Assembly: GCA_020722095.1 (NCBI GenBank)
Contig: DYLM01000003.1
Coordinates: forward strand, 28,748-68,254
Source of the DNA: Chloroherpeton thalassium
GTDB taxonomy: Bacteria; Bacteroidota; Ignavibacteria; Kapaibacteriales; UBA2268
DNA length: 39,507 nt
Direction: 5' to 3'
Under the pieces are notes generated by a model. It had not been told where the DNA came from and did not search any database. It worked only from the letters and a program-made list of their open reading frames with translations. Shown piece by piece: positions 26,501-34,025 of this stretch (its first letter is position 1; every line of letters starts with the position of its first letter). A program made the translations under genes and the position numbers.

Positions 26501-27728
26501 CTGTCACAACTAAACTTGCGGTGTAATCTTTTTTCGCTTTTGGTAAAAATCTTATGGCAATTCCGACAGAATCACAACTATTTATTGAAGAGTTAAAAGA
26601 AGGATAAACAATTTCAAAAGCATTATCAACATTATTTGTTAATTGCACTTGAAGGCTTGCATTATAAAATGATTTGTTGGTTATTTTGATTGAATCTAAT
26701 CTTGTCCCGGGATAACATAATTCTGCAAAGTTTAACTGGTCTTTATTATTTGATATTTTTGTTTTGCTTAGTTTATATATGCCCTCGCCACACACCCAGC
26801 CTTCATCTGCCGAAAGGAATGTAATGTCGTCTAAATCACCATTATTAATTCCACAATTCATTAGTTTCCAATCATTTCCAGCGTTAGATGTGTAATAAAT
26901 TGATCTGCCATATCCACAAGCCCATGCAGTATTTGCATCAACTAAGCACGCACCAAACATAGAAAAACCTGTGCTTAAGGTTTTCCAATTGTTGCCAAAA
27001 TCTGTCGAAAACATTGCTCCGCCAGCATTCCCCTGACCGCTACAAGTTACTCCCGCATAAGGCAATACAATAGAATTTCCCATAATTGAAATTTCTTCTT
27101 GCCAGACTGTTGCCCCCGTTCCTTTAAAAATAAACCAATCCGAGCCTGTATTGGTAGTTTTCCAGATTTGCCCGCTACTAACAGCAAAGCCAGTACCGTC
27201 CGAGTAAAGTATTAAGTCGGTAAGCCCAGTACTTGGCTGATTGTATGTTTTCAATGTCCAATTTGCGCCGCCATTTGTTGTTTTGTAAAATCTTTGCAAA
27301 TCATCACAACCACCGCCAACAACAACGCCCGTATTTGCATCTAAAAAATAACAACCCCAAAAGCCACGAATAGCACTATCCAAAGGAGTTATTTCGGTGA
27401 AATTTGCACCGCCATCGGTTGTTTTCCATATTCCTTCCACACCAGAAACAAAGCCAACACTTTGATTTACAAAAAAAATTGATTCCAAATGATAAGCGGG
27501 CTGGGGAACTACACTTCCACTCCAAGTTTGACCATAATCGGTTGAGCGAATTACATATCCATCAAAACCACAAGCCCAAACATAATTTGTATTGCTCGGC
27601 AAAAAGAAAATATCCAAGTAATATCCCGAATTGAAGGGCATTGGAATATTAGTTTTCTTCTCCCAATATTGAGCATAATTGGGTAAAGAAAGGATTACGA
27701 GTAGAAATATGTATATTAACTTTTTCAT
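23544..27728 (-). CDS. Large secreted surface protein: YCF48-type propeller, Ig-like repeats, cohesin-like domain, T9SS sorting tail
   Basis: 1394 residues. A signal peptide (MKKLIYIFLLVILSLPNYAQ) is followed at about 25-340 by seven propeller-type units such as IWKTTDGGANFTEI and FYKTTNGGANWTLK, the BNR/YCF48 pattern. Residues about 340-1170 are repeated beta-rich domains of the choice-of-anchor/HYDIN-like type (for example FGRVCLKGNKDTIVV and FGIIEAEESALQQITI). About 1175-1310 resembles a cohesin domain (KVWIDNYTAEVGETIDV). The last about 70 residues (SIYNSIGVNVANFDI, LANGIYFVRFNNEIQKFIIYK) form a type A T9SS sorting domain. It is probably exported by T9SS and anchored or released at the surface. 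No enzyme motif was seen. Confidence 0.85.
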   Translation of the reverse strand: MKKLIYIFLLVILSLPNYAQYWEKKTNIPMPFNSGYYLDIFFLPSNTNYVWACGFDGYVIRSTDYGQTWSGSVVPQPAYHLESIFFVNQSVGFVSGVEGIWKTTDGGANFTEITPLDSAIRGFWGCYFLDANTGVVVGGGCDDLQRFYKTTNGGANWTLKTYNQPSTGLTDLILYSDGTGFAVSSGQIWKTTNTGSDWFIFKGTGATVWQEEISIMGNSIVLPYAGVTCSGQGNAGGAMFSTDFGNNWKTLSTGFSMFGACLVDANTAWACGYGRSIYYTSNAGNDWKLMNCGINNGDLDDITFLSADEGWVCGEGIYKLSKTKISNNKDQLNFAELCYPGTRLDSIKITNKSFYNASLQVQLTNNVDNAFEIVYPSFNSSINSCDSVGIAIRFLPKAKKDYTASLVVTAVSDDGETTFYKEISLSGKGNKTTIRPETDIIFVDSVACGYEKFANLKWFSDEILEQIKSVAELNNDKDQINFVSDLPLTVNPTGTNTGFSIKLIDTGWSEQVFKFKLLPCSIDTLVKVRAYGYSPIINSVDSLHFVSTCAGKVRRTIPVWNTGNSDLLITKNLIADNPLEVKIIGWSSGNSLPIRIAPKQSDSIIIEIDVINEKSQAYILQLYNNDKTLSRGNKEIFDILLVTKMMTENVKVQSIIDFGRVCLKGNKDTIVVFENKGNIFAQLETIKELNSPFEILLPWEPQINPEESINVKCIFNGYQVGKFEDTLKLKTGDCKELEIVFRGEVVFSDFEINPTLINEIIKKNESKVIDANIANTGNTDLSIVKYTLKPPTIDLEITFDQNFPLAIANGENFNFKMEIKSNNNTSYKGELCFTANEECFVEKCIPIEISSISRFVVFGNNSSFSQITCDGNALDTIVIVNKGTIADTITNISLDGDKEFSLVDLVALPYSLPQNDSLKIIIKFNSQIEGNFSTLLNISTLEPEGQLLTMPISMDFKKSIISIDTNFIDFGIFEICDIFSSKSIKITNTGLLENIVEITPNNIPEYYEIIPSLKFDIEPNYSEDLIINFHPSKSNSTGIFYDTLNLTSLNCPQNFVIILKYEIIEPKLTYTNRNIDFGIIEAEESALQQITITNNSTIIRTINLIKPLSTNEFRLLTEFPISLAPGESKQVEFEYLSFIDGTFYDSIIIEEYSSCYDTLEITLSAQTPKEFYTAKVWIDNYTAEVGETIDVLVKYSPILNKLHPKSLDIEIKFDEYLFYPLNVFYNSKTNNSSYNFSYNRGQINLNLLEDDAEEMLNRDTILFAIKGKVLASNPTYTDLIISNFDISTTKEHQIQKENGLLSLLPICVPEVSHKLIIYPEPTMQINVLDNEINFEFDNISQSDKISIYNSIGVNVANFDINKQTKTYNLNSDRLANGIYFVRFNNEIQKFIIYK

Positions 27729-27836
27729 TTTTTTCCAAATTACAAAAAAATATCTAACTAATTATTAGTAAAACAAATTAAAATGGAAATTATTACAAAA
27801 AAAATGAAAAAAAAGTAGTTATTTTTCTCTCCCCAC

Positions 27837-28751
27837 TTAATTCTTTTGGGATTTTATTATTTCTATAATTTTTGTGAAATCGGCTTCGTCCAAATAATAA
27901 TGCTCATTACAGTATTTGCAGACTAATTCATTTTGATTTTGCTCGTGCATTTCTTCAATTTCTTTGATGTCCAATGTTATCATTGCTTTAATGAAATTAT
28001 CTTTAGAACAGCGGCAGTAAAAGTCTATTGGTAGATTTGACGAGGTTGTAAAATCAAAAGGCAAAACATTTTTCAGATTTTCTTCAATAGATAATGTTTC
28101 GTCAAAGAAATTTCCAAGTTGAAGATGATTCTCAATTTTTTCGAACACTTCCTTCAGCTCTTCGTGCTTGCAACCCGGCATAGCTTGAATCATAAAACCA
28201 TAAGATTTAGAAATTTTGCCATCGCTATCGGTTTCCACTTCCATTATAATTGCTGTTGGGATTTGTTCTGATTTATTGAAATAGTACTCCAAATCCGAGG
28301 CTATATCACTTTTGATTAACTCAATAATTCCAGAATTTGGATTTGCTTGGTCGTAGAGTATTCGAGTAACTTTAAGCAAACCAATTCCAAGAACGCTATC
28401 CATATTCTTGATTTGTGCAACTTTTGGGGCATTTGAATTGAACTCAACATAACCTCGTGTTTCACCAATCTGACTTGATTCTGCATATATTTGCGATAAT
28501 AGACCATTCCCAGTTATTTGGAGAATTGCTCTTTCTTCACCTTTTAAAAAGTTAGCAATAAAAGCCGAACCCATCATTGCTCTTGCAAGAAAGTTAGCGG
28601 GTATTTCGGATAATTTATGACGATTTTGTGCTGTTAATGCAGTATTTGTATTTCTAATCATCGCTGCACGGAAATGCTGATTTTCAGAAAGTATTCTTAT
28701 AATTCTATCTCTATTTTTAAATTTAGATTTTATCTCTTCAATATTTTTCAT
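27837..28751 (-). CDS. hslO: Redox-regulated chaperone Hsp33
   Basis: 304 residues. The C-terminal zinc switch is intact: CRC (near residue 245) and CKYC (near 279), the CxC...CxxC pattern. The N-terminal substrate domain has ARAMMGSAFIANFLKGEER and MQAMPGC-like blocks (FMIQAMPGCKHEEL). Under oxidative stress the zinc is lost, disulfides form and it holds unfolded proteins in the cytosol. It stands alone, with a 9-bp tandem repeat array just upstream of its start. Confidence 0.95.
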   Translation of the reverse strand: MKNIEEIKSKFKNRDRIIRILSENQHFRAAMIRNTNTALTAQNRHKLSEIPANFLARAMMGSAFIANFLKGEERAILQITGNGLLSQIYAESSQIGETRGYVEFNSNAPKVAQIKNMDSVLGIGLLKVTRILYDQANPNSGIIELIKSDIASDLEYYFNKSEQIPTAIIMEVETDSDGKISKSYGFMIQAMPGCKHEELKEVFEKIENHLQLGNFFDETLSIEENLKNVLPFDFTTSSNLPIDFYCRCSKDNFIKAMITLDIKEIEEMHEQNQNELVCKYCNEHYYLDEADFTKIIEIIKSQKN

Positions 28752-28763
28752 TGATTCTGTTTT

Positions 28764-28803
28764 AAGTTTTTAAAGTTTTTAAAGTTTTTAAAGTTTGTAA
28801 AGG
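28764..28803 (+). repeat. 9-bp tandem repeat (AAGTTTTTA)n upstream of hslO
   Basis: Three identical units AAGTTTTTA and a fourth, AAGTTTGTA, then a partial fifth. The array fills the gap between the glycosyltransferase stop and the hslO start. The fourth unit equals the unit of the array at 29887 read in reverse complement. Confidence 0.8.
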
Positions 28804-28810
28804 TTTAATG

Positions 28811-29767
28811 TTATAAAATATGTTTGAATATTTGCTCGGCAGTTTCAATGGCGGATTTGTCGACCATAGATGAATCTAATAATATTGGATTTTTGTATAA
28901 TTCTCGTGCTTCTTCGAATTTTTGTTGATTCATTTTTATTGCCGCTAAAATAAACAGGCGAAAACCATCATAATCTGAATTTTCCATGACATTTGTTAAA
29001 TAACTTTCAGCTAAATTGAATTCATTTCTACTTAAATGAATTTGAGCAAGCCTTAATTTGCATAAGTCGTTCTGCGTGTTGGTTAATTGATTAGAATCAA
29101 TTATCTCGCTGTAAAGTTTGAAAGCATCTTGCAAATTATTCATACTAAACTCAGTATTTGCCAAATGATATTTCAGAAAAACATCTTGCGAATTTTCTTG
29201 CAAATCAGATTCAAGCAATTTATGATTTCGCTCTTGCTTTTCGGGCGAGGAATCTAAATAACCAAAATGCTCGATTGTAATATCTGTGTCAATAATTTCG
29301 AAGCCTGCATTTTCGATTGAATTACGAATTTGTTCGTGAACTCGACCCGAAAATTTAAAAGCAGGATTATTACGAAATATCCGAGTAAATCTATGGGTTG
29401 TAAATTGGCTAAAATCATCAGGATTGATGTAATTTTTAAGAATTACATTTATTCCACCAATTTTGGGATCCTCAAATAAATGCGAGTAGTCTTCTAAATT
29501 AACTTCACTCAAAATTTCATCGGTATCAATTGATAAAATCCAATCTTGTCGAGCCATACTAATTGCGAAATTTCTTGCCTCCGAGAAATCATCATTCCAT
29601 TTGTGAAAATAAACCTCAGCATTATTTTGTGTCATCAATGTTGGTGTATTGTCCTCGCTACCTGTATCCACATATACAATTTGTTTGCAAAAAGGTTGAA
29701 CCGAAAACAATGTATCCAAAATCGTTTCCGAATTGTCTTTACCAATAATTATTGCACTAATTTCCAT
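28811..29767 (-). CDS. Family 2 glycosyltransferase with TPR-like C-terminal half
   Basis: 318 residues. The N-terminal half is a GT-A fold: ISAIIIGKDNSETILDTL at the start, VYVDTGSEDNTP, then WILSIDTDEIL with the DxD-type metal site. The C-terminal part (about 190-318) has TPR-like helical pairs such as FKLYSEIIDSNQLTNTQN and ILAAIKMNQQKFEEARELY. GT2 enzymes with TPR tails occur in glycan or glycoprotein synthesis, but the donor and acceptor are unknown. Inverted 9-bp tandem arrays flank it on both sides. Confidence 0.9.
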   Translation of the reverse strand: MEISAIIIGKDNSETILDTLFSVQPFCKQIVYVDTGSEDNTPTLMTQNNAEVYFHKWNDDFSEARNFAISMARQDWILSIDTDEILSEVNLEDYSHLFEDPKIGGINVILKNYINPDDFSQFTTHRFTRIFRNNPAFKFSGRVHEQIRNSIENAGFEIIDTDITIEHFGYLDSSPEKQERNHKLLESDLQENSQDVFLKYHLANTEFSMNNLQDAFKLYSEIIDSNQLTNTQNDLCKLRLAQIHLSRNEFNLAESYLTNVMENSDYDGFRLFILAAIKMNQQKFEEARELYKNPILLDSSMVDKSAIETAEQIFKHIL

Positions 29768-29928
29768 TACTTTATTATTTTATTTTCTATAATATTATCA
29801 TCCCTACGGGATTTATTTGTTGGACGTTTTTATTAGAACCTCCCCCTTTGTCCCCCTCACAGAGTGGGATTTTCATCATATTCCCACTTTACAAACTTTA
29901 TAAACTTTACAAACTTTACAAACTCTTC
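29768..29928. repeat. Intergenic gap with short palindromes and low-complexity strings
   Basis: This 161-base gap holds the perfect palindrome ATCCCTACGGGAT (29800-29812), a C-rich string (CCTCCCCCTTTGTCCCCCTC), an AGTGGGA/TCCCACT hairpin (29863-29888) and the 9-bp array listed separately. It looks like layered repeat-type intergenic DNA with no ORF. Confidence 0.6.
29887..29922 (-). repeat. 9-bp tandem repeat (CTTTACAAA)n, inverted relative to the array at 28764
   Basis: Four units of CTTTACAAA (one reads CTTTATAAA). Its reverse complement TTTGTAAAG is a rotation of AAGTTTGTA, a unit of the array near hslO, so the two arrays are the same satellite in opposite orientation on either side of the glycosyltransferase gene. 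Confidence 0.8.
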
Positions 29929-32900
29929 TTAGAAATCATATCCAAGAGAGAATAAATAGTAAGGTGCCGACCATTTTTCATATTGATTTCTCCAAGCAAC
30001 ATCTAACTTAATTGGCATTCCTAATAAATATGTTCTTGCACCAATACCAGCAGACATATATAAATCTCTTGGTTGTCTCTGACCAAATACATTTACTTCG
30101 GAAGCAACAAATTTATCAGTAAACGCTCCTGCAATATCCAAAAATAAATTGCCCATCACACCTTGTAATAAAATTGGAATTGGTCCCGCCACAAGTGCAG
30201 TAAATAACGGAAAGCGTATTTCTGTATTCAACATAAAGAATTTTGTTCCGCTATGTTGCCCAACAGCCCAACCTCTTGCGGGCATTTCGTAATTCATCAT
30301 AGCAAAATCAATCGGGTCGTCAAATGGTAAGCCATTGCCAAAAAATGATGAATTAATCCAATTTTCCGTTCCACCCAAATAATAATTCACAGGATTTGCT
30401 CCGAAACTTGCACCAACTTTTCCGCGTATTGCAGCAGTCAAATAATCAGAAATAATTGGTTGATAATATCTAATATCAGTGTCGAAATTAACAAAACTTA
30501 CTCCATCGTTGCTAAGTTTCGGCGTTCCACTAACTCCCAAGTAGTATCTTGCACCCGAACTTGGTCCAAAGCTACTAAAAAGCACATTATCAAATACATA
30601 ACGAATACTTGGCATTAGCAAGAATCTATCGATTGAAGGAGCAGTGGGAATATCTACATTTTCTCTGCTTAAGCCCATTATGCCAAGGTTAGCCTCGATT
30701 CTACGGAACAAATCAAAGGGCAAAGCAGCATCAATAGATGTTCCATAGTTGCGGTATCTATATATTAATCCATCAGTACGGTAAACAAAAGCAGATGAGT
30801 GATATAATGATAAGCCGTAATCAACTAAATCGGGCATATACATATAATTAACTAAAAACGAACTATTTTTTAAATCCATTAGCAAACTTGCTTGTGCATA
30901 AATCTGATGATCTCCCAGAATATCTGAAAACATCATTTGAGTTACGCCTTGGAATCCATAAAATGTGCTATAATTTGGGTTTCCAATTATTGCATCTGGT
31001 GTAAAGATAATCTTATATGGTTTTTCAACAAAATTATCATTATTAAGGATCTCGTCTGATTTTTTGATTTGCAATTCGGGGTCTTTTTGCAAAGCATCGG
31101 GATTAGGCTGAACAAAATCCTGTCTTGACAAATCTAAATTATATTTACCAAAAGCAAGTTTTGTAGTGTCGTTAACTGATGAACCCGAACCAATTTTATT
31201 CAATTCAGAAACTAAATTATTTTGTTCGTATTCGGTTTTTAAATATGTTGTAAATGGTAGTGGATTAATCCCAAGATTTTTTTCCAATGGGAAACGCATC
31301 AGAAAAATATCATAACCACCATCAACTTGCCCTGAATATAATAACTTACTGCCATCAGGAGAAATTGAAATTTGACTGATTCCAATTAGTGAGTTTGTCT
31401 TAGGTACGGCAGTTAATGTATTAAGATTTAATTCATACAAATTGCTTATGCCATTATAATCAGAGACGAAGAGGATCTTGTCAGGATTTTGAAAAGCTGC
31501 TATTGATGTAATATTTGAATTTTCTTCAAAGGTGAGCCTTCTAATTTCATTTGTAGTTAGATCAATCGAGAAAATATCCTGTTGGTCAAATTGATAATTC
31601 CAAATCTTTATGTCATTAGTTGTTATATGGATTGTGTCGTTTTGTCCTCTATCTGAAACAAAAAATAATTTTTTAGAATCATAGCTCCATTCGGGAATAG
31701 CATCCGAAAAAACATCATTAGTGACATTTGTTAATTTTTTGGACTTAAAATCATAAATAAAAATATCAGACTGGTTGGGCAATGAAGCTGAAAATGCTAA
31801 TTTATTGCCATCAGGCGACCAAGTGACAGAAGTAATTGATTTTAAATCAAAATCAAGTTTTTCGTAATCGCCAGTTTTTTCATCAATTATAAATACAGCA
31901 TTTTCTCCACCGGCTTTAGCTGAGAGTGCAATTTTAGTGCCTTGTGGATTCCAAGAAATTCCTGGAGTTAAAATATTCAATTCTTCAAAATCTTGTTGTC
32001 TAAAACTACTAACTAATTTACGTGGTTCGCTTTTTTTGTCAATTTCTCTAATGAAAATGGCAAATACACCATCATCAACACCAATATACGCATATTTTTG
32101 TCCATTTGGAGAAATTGCGGGCGATGTATTCCAATAATTTCTTGTTTTTTTACGCAAAGTCAAATTTTCTGAAAAATCATCAGGATCTTGAAATTCTTTA
32201 ACATCTGGAAGGTACATTTTCTTTAAATCTTTCATCCATTTTTCCGAAAAATCTTCTAAAGATAAATTAAATGTATTTTTAAAAGCTACATCAGTATTTC
32301 TATAAGCATTTAGATTATTTATAAGTTCACCAATCTTTTCTTTACCATAATTAGTAGAAATGTACCAATAAAAAATCTGTCCTCCGCGATATGCTAAATA
32401 CCCGTCTAATCTTGGTAAATCGGGAAGATAATTGTTTATGACTAAATCGCGAATGTACATATCTGTTAAAGTAGTCAAAGTTTGCAGACTTTCCCATTCT
32501 GCTAATCCTTCATTCATCCAAATTGGAATTTCAAACATACCGCCAGAGGACAAAGCAGACTGAAATGTACCACCATAAAACATATCATTCAGTACAGCGT
32601 GTACTAATTCGTGAGCGATAACATGCCTATAACTTTCCCAATTACCATCAAATGGTAATACTACACGATTTTTAAAGAGTTCAGTAACTCCACCAATTCC
32701 TTCGGGCATAAAACTGCTAATAGCATTTGTTTGTTGGAATTGCACGTGAGAATTATATACAATAATTGGCACTCTGCGATTAATTGCAAAATTCAAATCA
32801 TTTTGAATAATATTCAGAGATTTTTCTGCATTAATTGCAGTAAATTCAGCTAAATACTTAGAGCCTTGATTGTAATATATATCAAAATGTTCAGACTGAA

Positions 32901-33012
32901 TGAACATCCACTTGAATTTTTCATATTGAACTTTGTTTTTCCCAAATTGAGCAATTAAATTAGTGCTACTGATAATGAAAAGAACAAGAAGGACTTTTTG
33001 AACTTTATACAT
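29929..33012 (-). CDS. Outer-membrane protein combining an HExxH peptidase domain, a TolB-like propeller and a surface-antigen-type beta-barrel
   Basis: 1027 residues with a signal peptide (about 1-21). Residues about 25-270 resemble a peptidase-MA/gluzincin domain: VIAHELVHAVLND with H134-E135-x-x-H138 and the downstream NEGLAEW holding E168/E172, so zinc and catalytic ligands look complete. Residues about 285-610 are repeated WD40-like/TolB propeller blades (TSVTWSPDGNKLAFSAS, ISISPDGSKLLYSGQ). From about 690 to the end, alternating strands ending in YYLFSLGYDF suggest a BamA/D15-like barrel. It is probably a surface or periplasm-facing protease anchored by its own barrel. Substrates are unknown. 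Confidence 0.8.
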   Translation of the reverse strand: MYKVQKVLLVLFIISSTNLIAQFGKNKVQYEKFKWMFIQSEHFDIYYNQGSKYLAEFTAINAEKSLNIIQNDLNFAINRRVPIIVYNSHVQFQQTNAISSFMPEGIGGVTELFKNRVVLPFDGNWESYRHVIAHELVHAVLNDMFYGGTFQSALSSGGMFEIPIWMNEGLAEWESLQTLTTLTDMYIRDLVINNYLPDLPRLDGYLAYRGGQIFYWYISTNYGKEKIGELINNLNAYRNTDVAFKNTFNLSLEDFSEKWMKDLKKMYLPDVKEFQDPDDFSENLTLRKKTRNYWNTSPAISPNGQKYAYIGVDDGVFAIFIREIDKKSEPRKLVSSFRQQDFEELNILTPGISWNPQGTKIALSAKAGGENAVFIIDEKTGDYEKLDFDLKSITSVTWSPDGNKLAFSASLPNQSDIFIYDFKSKKLTNVTNDVFSDAIPEWSYDSKKLFFVSDRGQNDTIHITTNDIKIWNYQFDQQDIFSIDLTTNEIRRLTFEENSNITSIAAFQNPDKILFVSDYNGISNLYELNLNTLTAVPKTNSLIGISQISISPDGSKLLYSGQVDGGYDIFLMRFPLEKNLGINPLPFTTYLKTEYEQNNLVSELNKIGSGSSVNDTTKLAFGKYNLDLSRQDFVQPNPDALQKDPELQIKKSDEILNNDNFVEKPYKIIFTPDAIIGNPNYSTFYGFQGVTQMMFSDILGDHQIYAQASLLMDLKNSSFLVNYMYMPDLVDYGLSLYHSSAFVYRTDGLIYRYRNYGTSIDAALPFDLFRRIEANLGIMGLSRENVDIPTAPSIDRFLLMPSIRYVFDNVLFSSFGPSSGARYYLGVSGTPKLSNDGVSFVNFDTDIRYYQPIISDYLTAAIRGKVGASFGANPVNYYLGGTENWINSSFFGNGLPFDDPIDFAMMNYEMPARGWAVGQHSGTKFFMLNTEIRFPLFTALVAGPIPILLQGVMGNLFLDIAGAFTDKFVASEVNVFGQRQPRDLYMSAGIGARTYLLGMPIKLDVAWRNQYEKWSAPYYLFSLGYDF

Positions 33013-33073
33013 AATTATCCCTATCTATTTTTTAGATATTTCATTCAATAGACGTTTAGTTGCAAATTTAAGT

Positions 33074-33913
33074 TTAATTTAATGGGGCACTTTCTATTGC
33101 TGACTTTATAGCAATAGTAAACTTTGTTGCATTTGTGCTGATTGCATCTAATACTTCTAAGTGGTTTGTCTTTTTCTTTGGATTTTCACTTAACTTATTG
33201 GTAATAAATGAAATGCCTAATTGATTTACGCTCAATAATGCACCCGAAAGCAACTCCAGCACCGTGGACATACCAATTGCATCGCCCTTGATTCTACGGA
33301 AAAATCTTGCTTCGGCGGGTGTTTCGTAACTTGGTCCTGTTACTTCGATATAAGTTCCATTTTGATAAGATATAGAGTTCTGAATTAATGAATTCTCTAA
33401 GCTATTTCTCCATTGTTCCTTGATTATTGCATCATCAATCTTTTTATTTTTTAAAAATTGTTTGTTGAATAAGTGTATTATATCCTTGAAAGTAAAATTT
33501 ATGGAACTGGTTAGAAGCATCAAATCTCCAACATTAAATTTGGGGTTCAAGCCACCAGCAGCATTAAGATAAACAAAATTCCTAACACCAAATAAATATG
33601 GAATTATCAAAGGAATAAGCACAAATTCTAATGGATAGCCCTCGTATAAATGAAATCTTCCAGCAAAAACCATCGCAATTTTCTCATTATGCCTGATAAT
33701 TAAAATCTCATTAGAATGTCCTTCAACTGTTGACTGGGGCATATATGGAATTTCGTTATAATTGATTTTTTGTAGAATTTCGAAATTACTCCAAATATTA
33801 TTTAAGCCCGACCCACTTGAAATCACAAGATTCGGCATAAATTCTAACTTTTCTGCAATTCCATTTGCAATTCCAAATAATTGTTCTAAAATATCAGTAT
33901 GTATTGCTTGCAT
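33074..33913 (-). CDS. Purine nucleoside phosphorylase, divergent
   Basis: About 279 residues from ATG 33913. The track's GTG at 33970 adds 19 residues (MKKIITFKFFSKFVKKKTS), which family members lack, so the internal ATG is preferred. Blocks matching the trimeric PNP family are VISSGSGLN, VEGHSNEILI, FAGRFHLYEGYP, LNAAGGLNPKFNVGDLML and EVTGPSYETPAEARFF with GDAIGMSTV. The usual DHINxxGxNPL segment after GDLML reads TSSINFTFKDIIHLF instead, so substrate preference may differ. It cleaves purine nucleosides to base and ribose-1-phosphate in salvage. Divergent from the BatA-like gene. Confidence 0.88.
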   Translation of the reverse strand: MQAIHTDILEQLFGIANGIAEKLEFMPNLVISSGSGLNNIWSNFEILQKINYNEIPYMPQSTVEGHSNEILIIRHNEKIAMVFAGRFHLYEGYPLEFVLIPLIIPYLFGVRNFVYLNAAGGLNPKFNVGDLMLLTSSINFTFKDIIHLFNKQFLKNKKIDDAIIKEQWRNSLENSLIQNSISYQNGTYIEVTGPSYETPAEARFFRRIKGDAIGMSTVLELLSGALLSVNQLGISFITNKLSENPKKKTNHLEVLDAISTNATKFTIAIKSAIESAPLN

Positions 33914-34012
33914 TGATGTTTTCTTTTTTACAAATTTACTGAAAAATTTAAAAGTAATTATTTTTTTCACTTAAATTTAAGATAATTTTCTTTTTTACGT
34001 CTAATTTATTTT

Positions 34013-34020
34013 TAAATTTG
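34013..34020 (+). promoter_or_regulatory. Possible -7 box directly before the BatA-like gene
   Basis: TAAATTTG lies five bases before the ATG. If used as a TAnnTTTG box, transcription would start at or next to the start codon, giving a leaderless message. No matching -33 element was seen. Confidence 0.25.
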
Positions 34021-34025
34021 CAATT

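Noticed and set aside
28764-29922. 9-bp tandem arrays considered as CRISPR or direct-repeat regulators
   Set aside because: The units are contiguous with no spacers, so they are simple satellites, not a CRISPR array.
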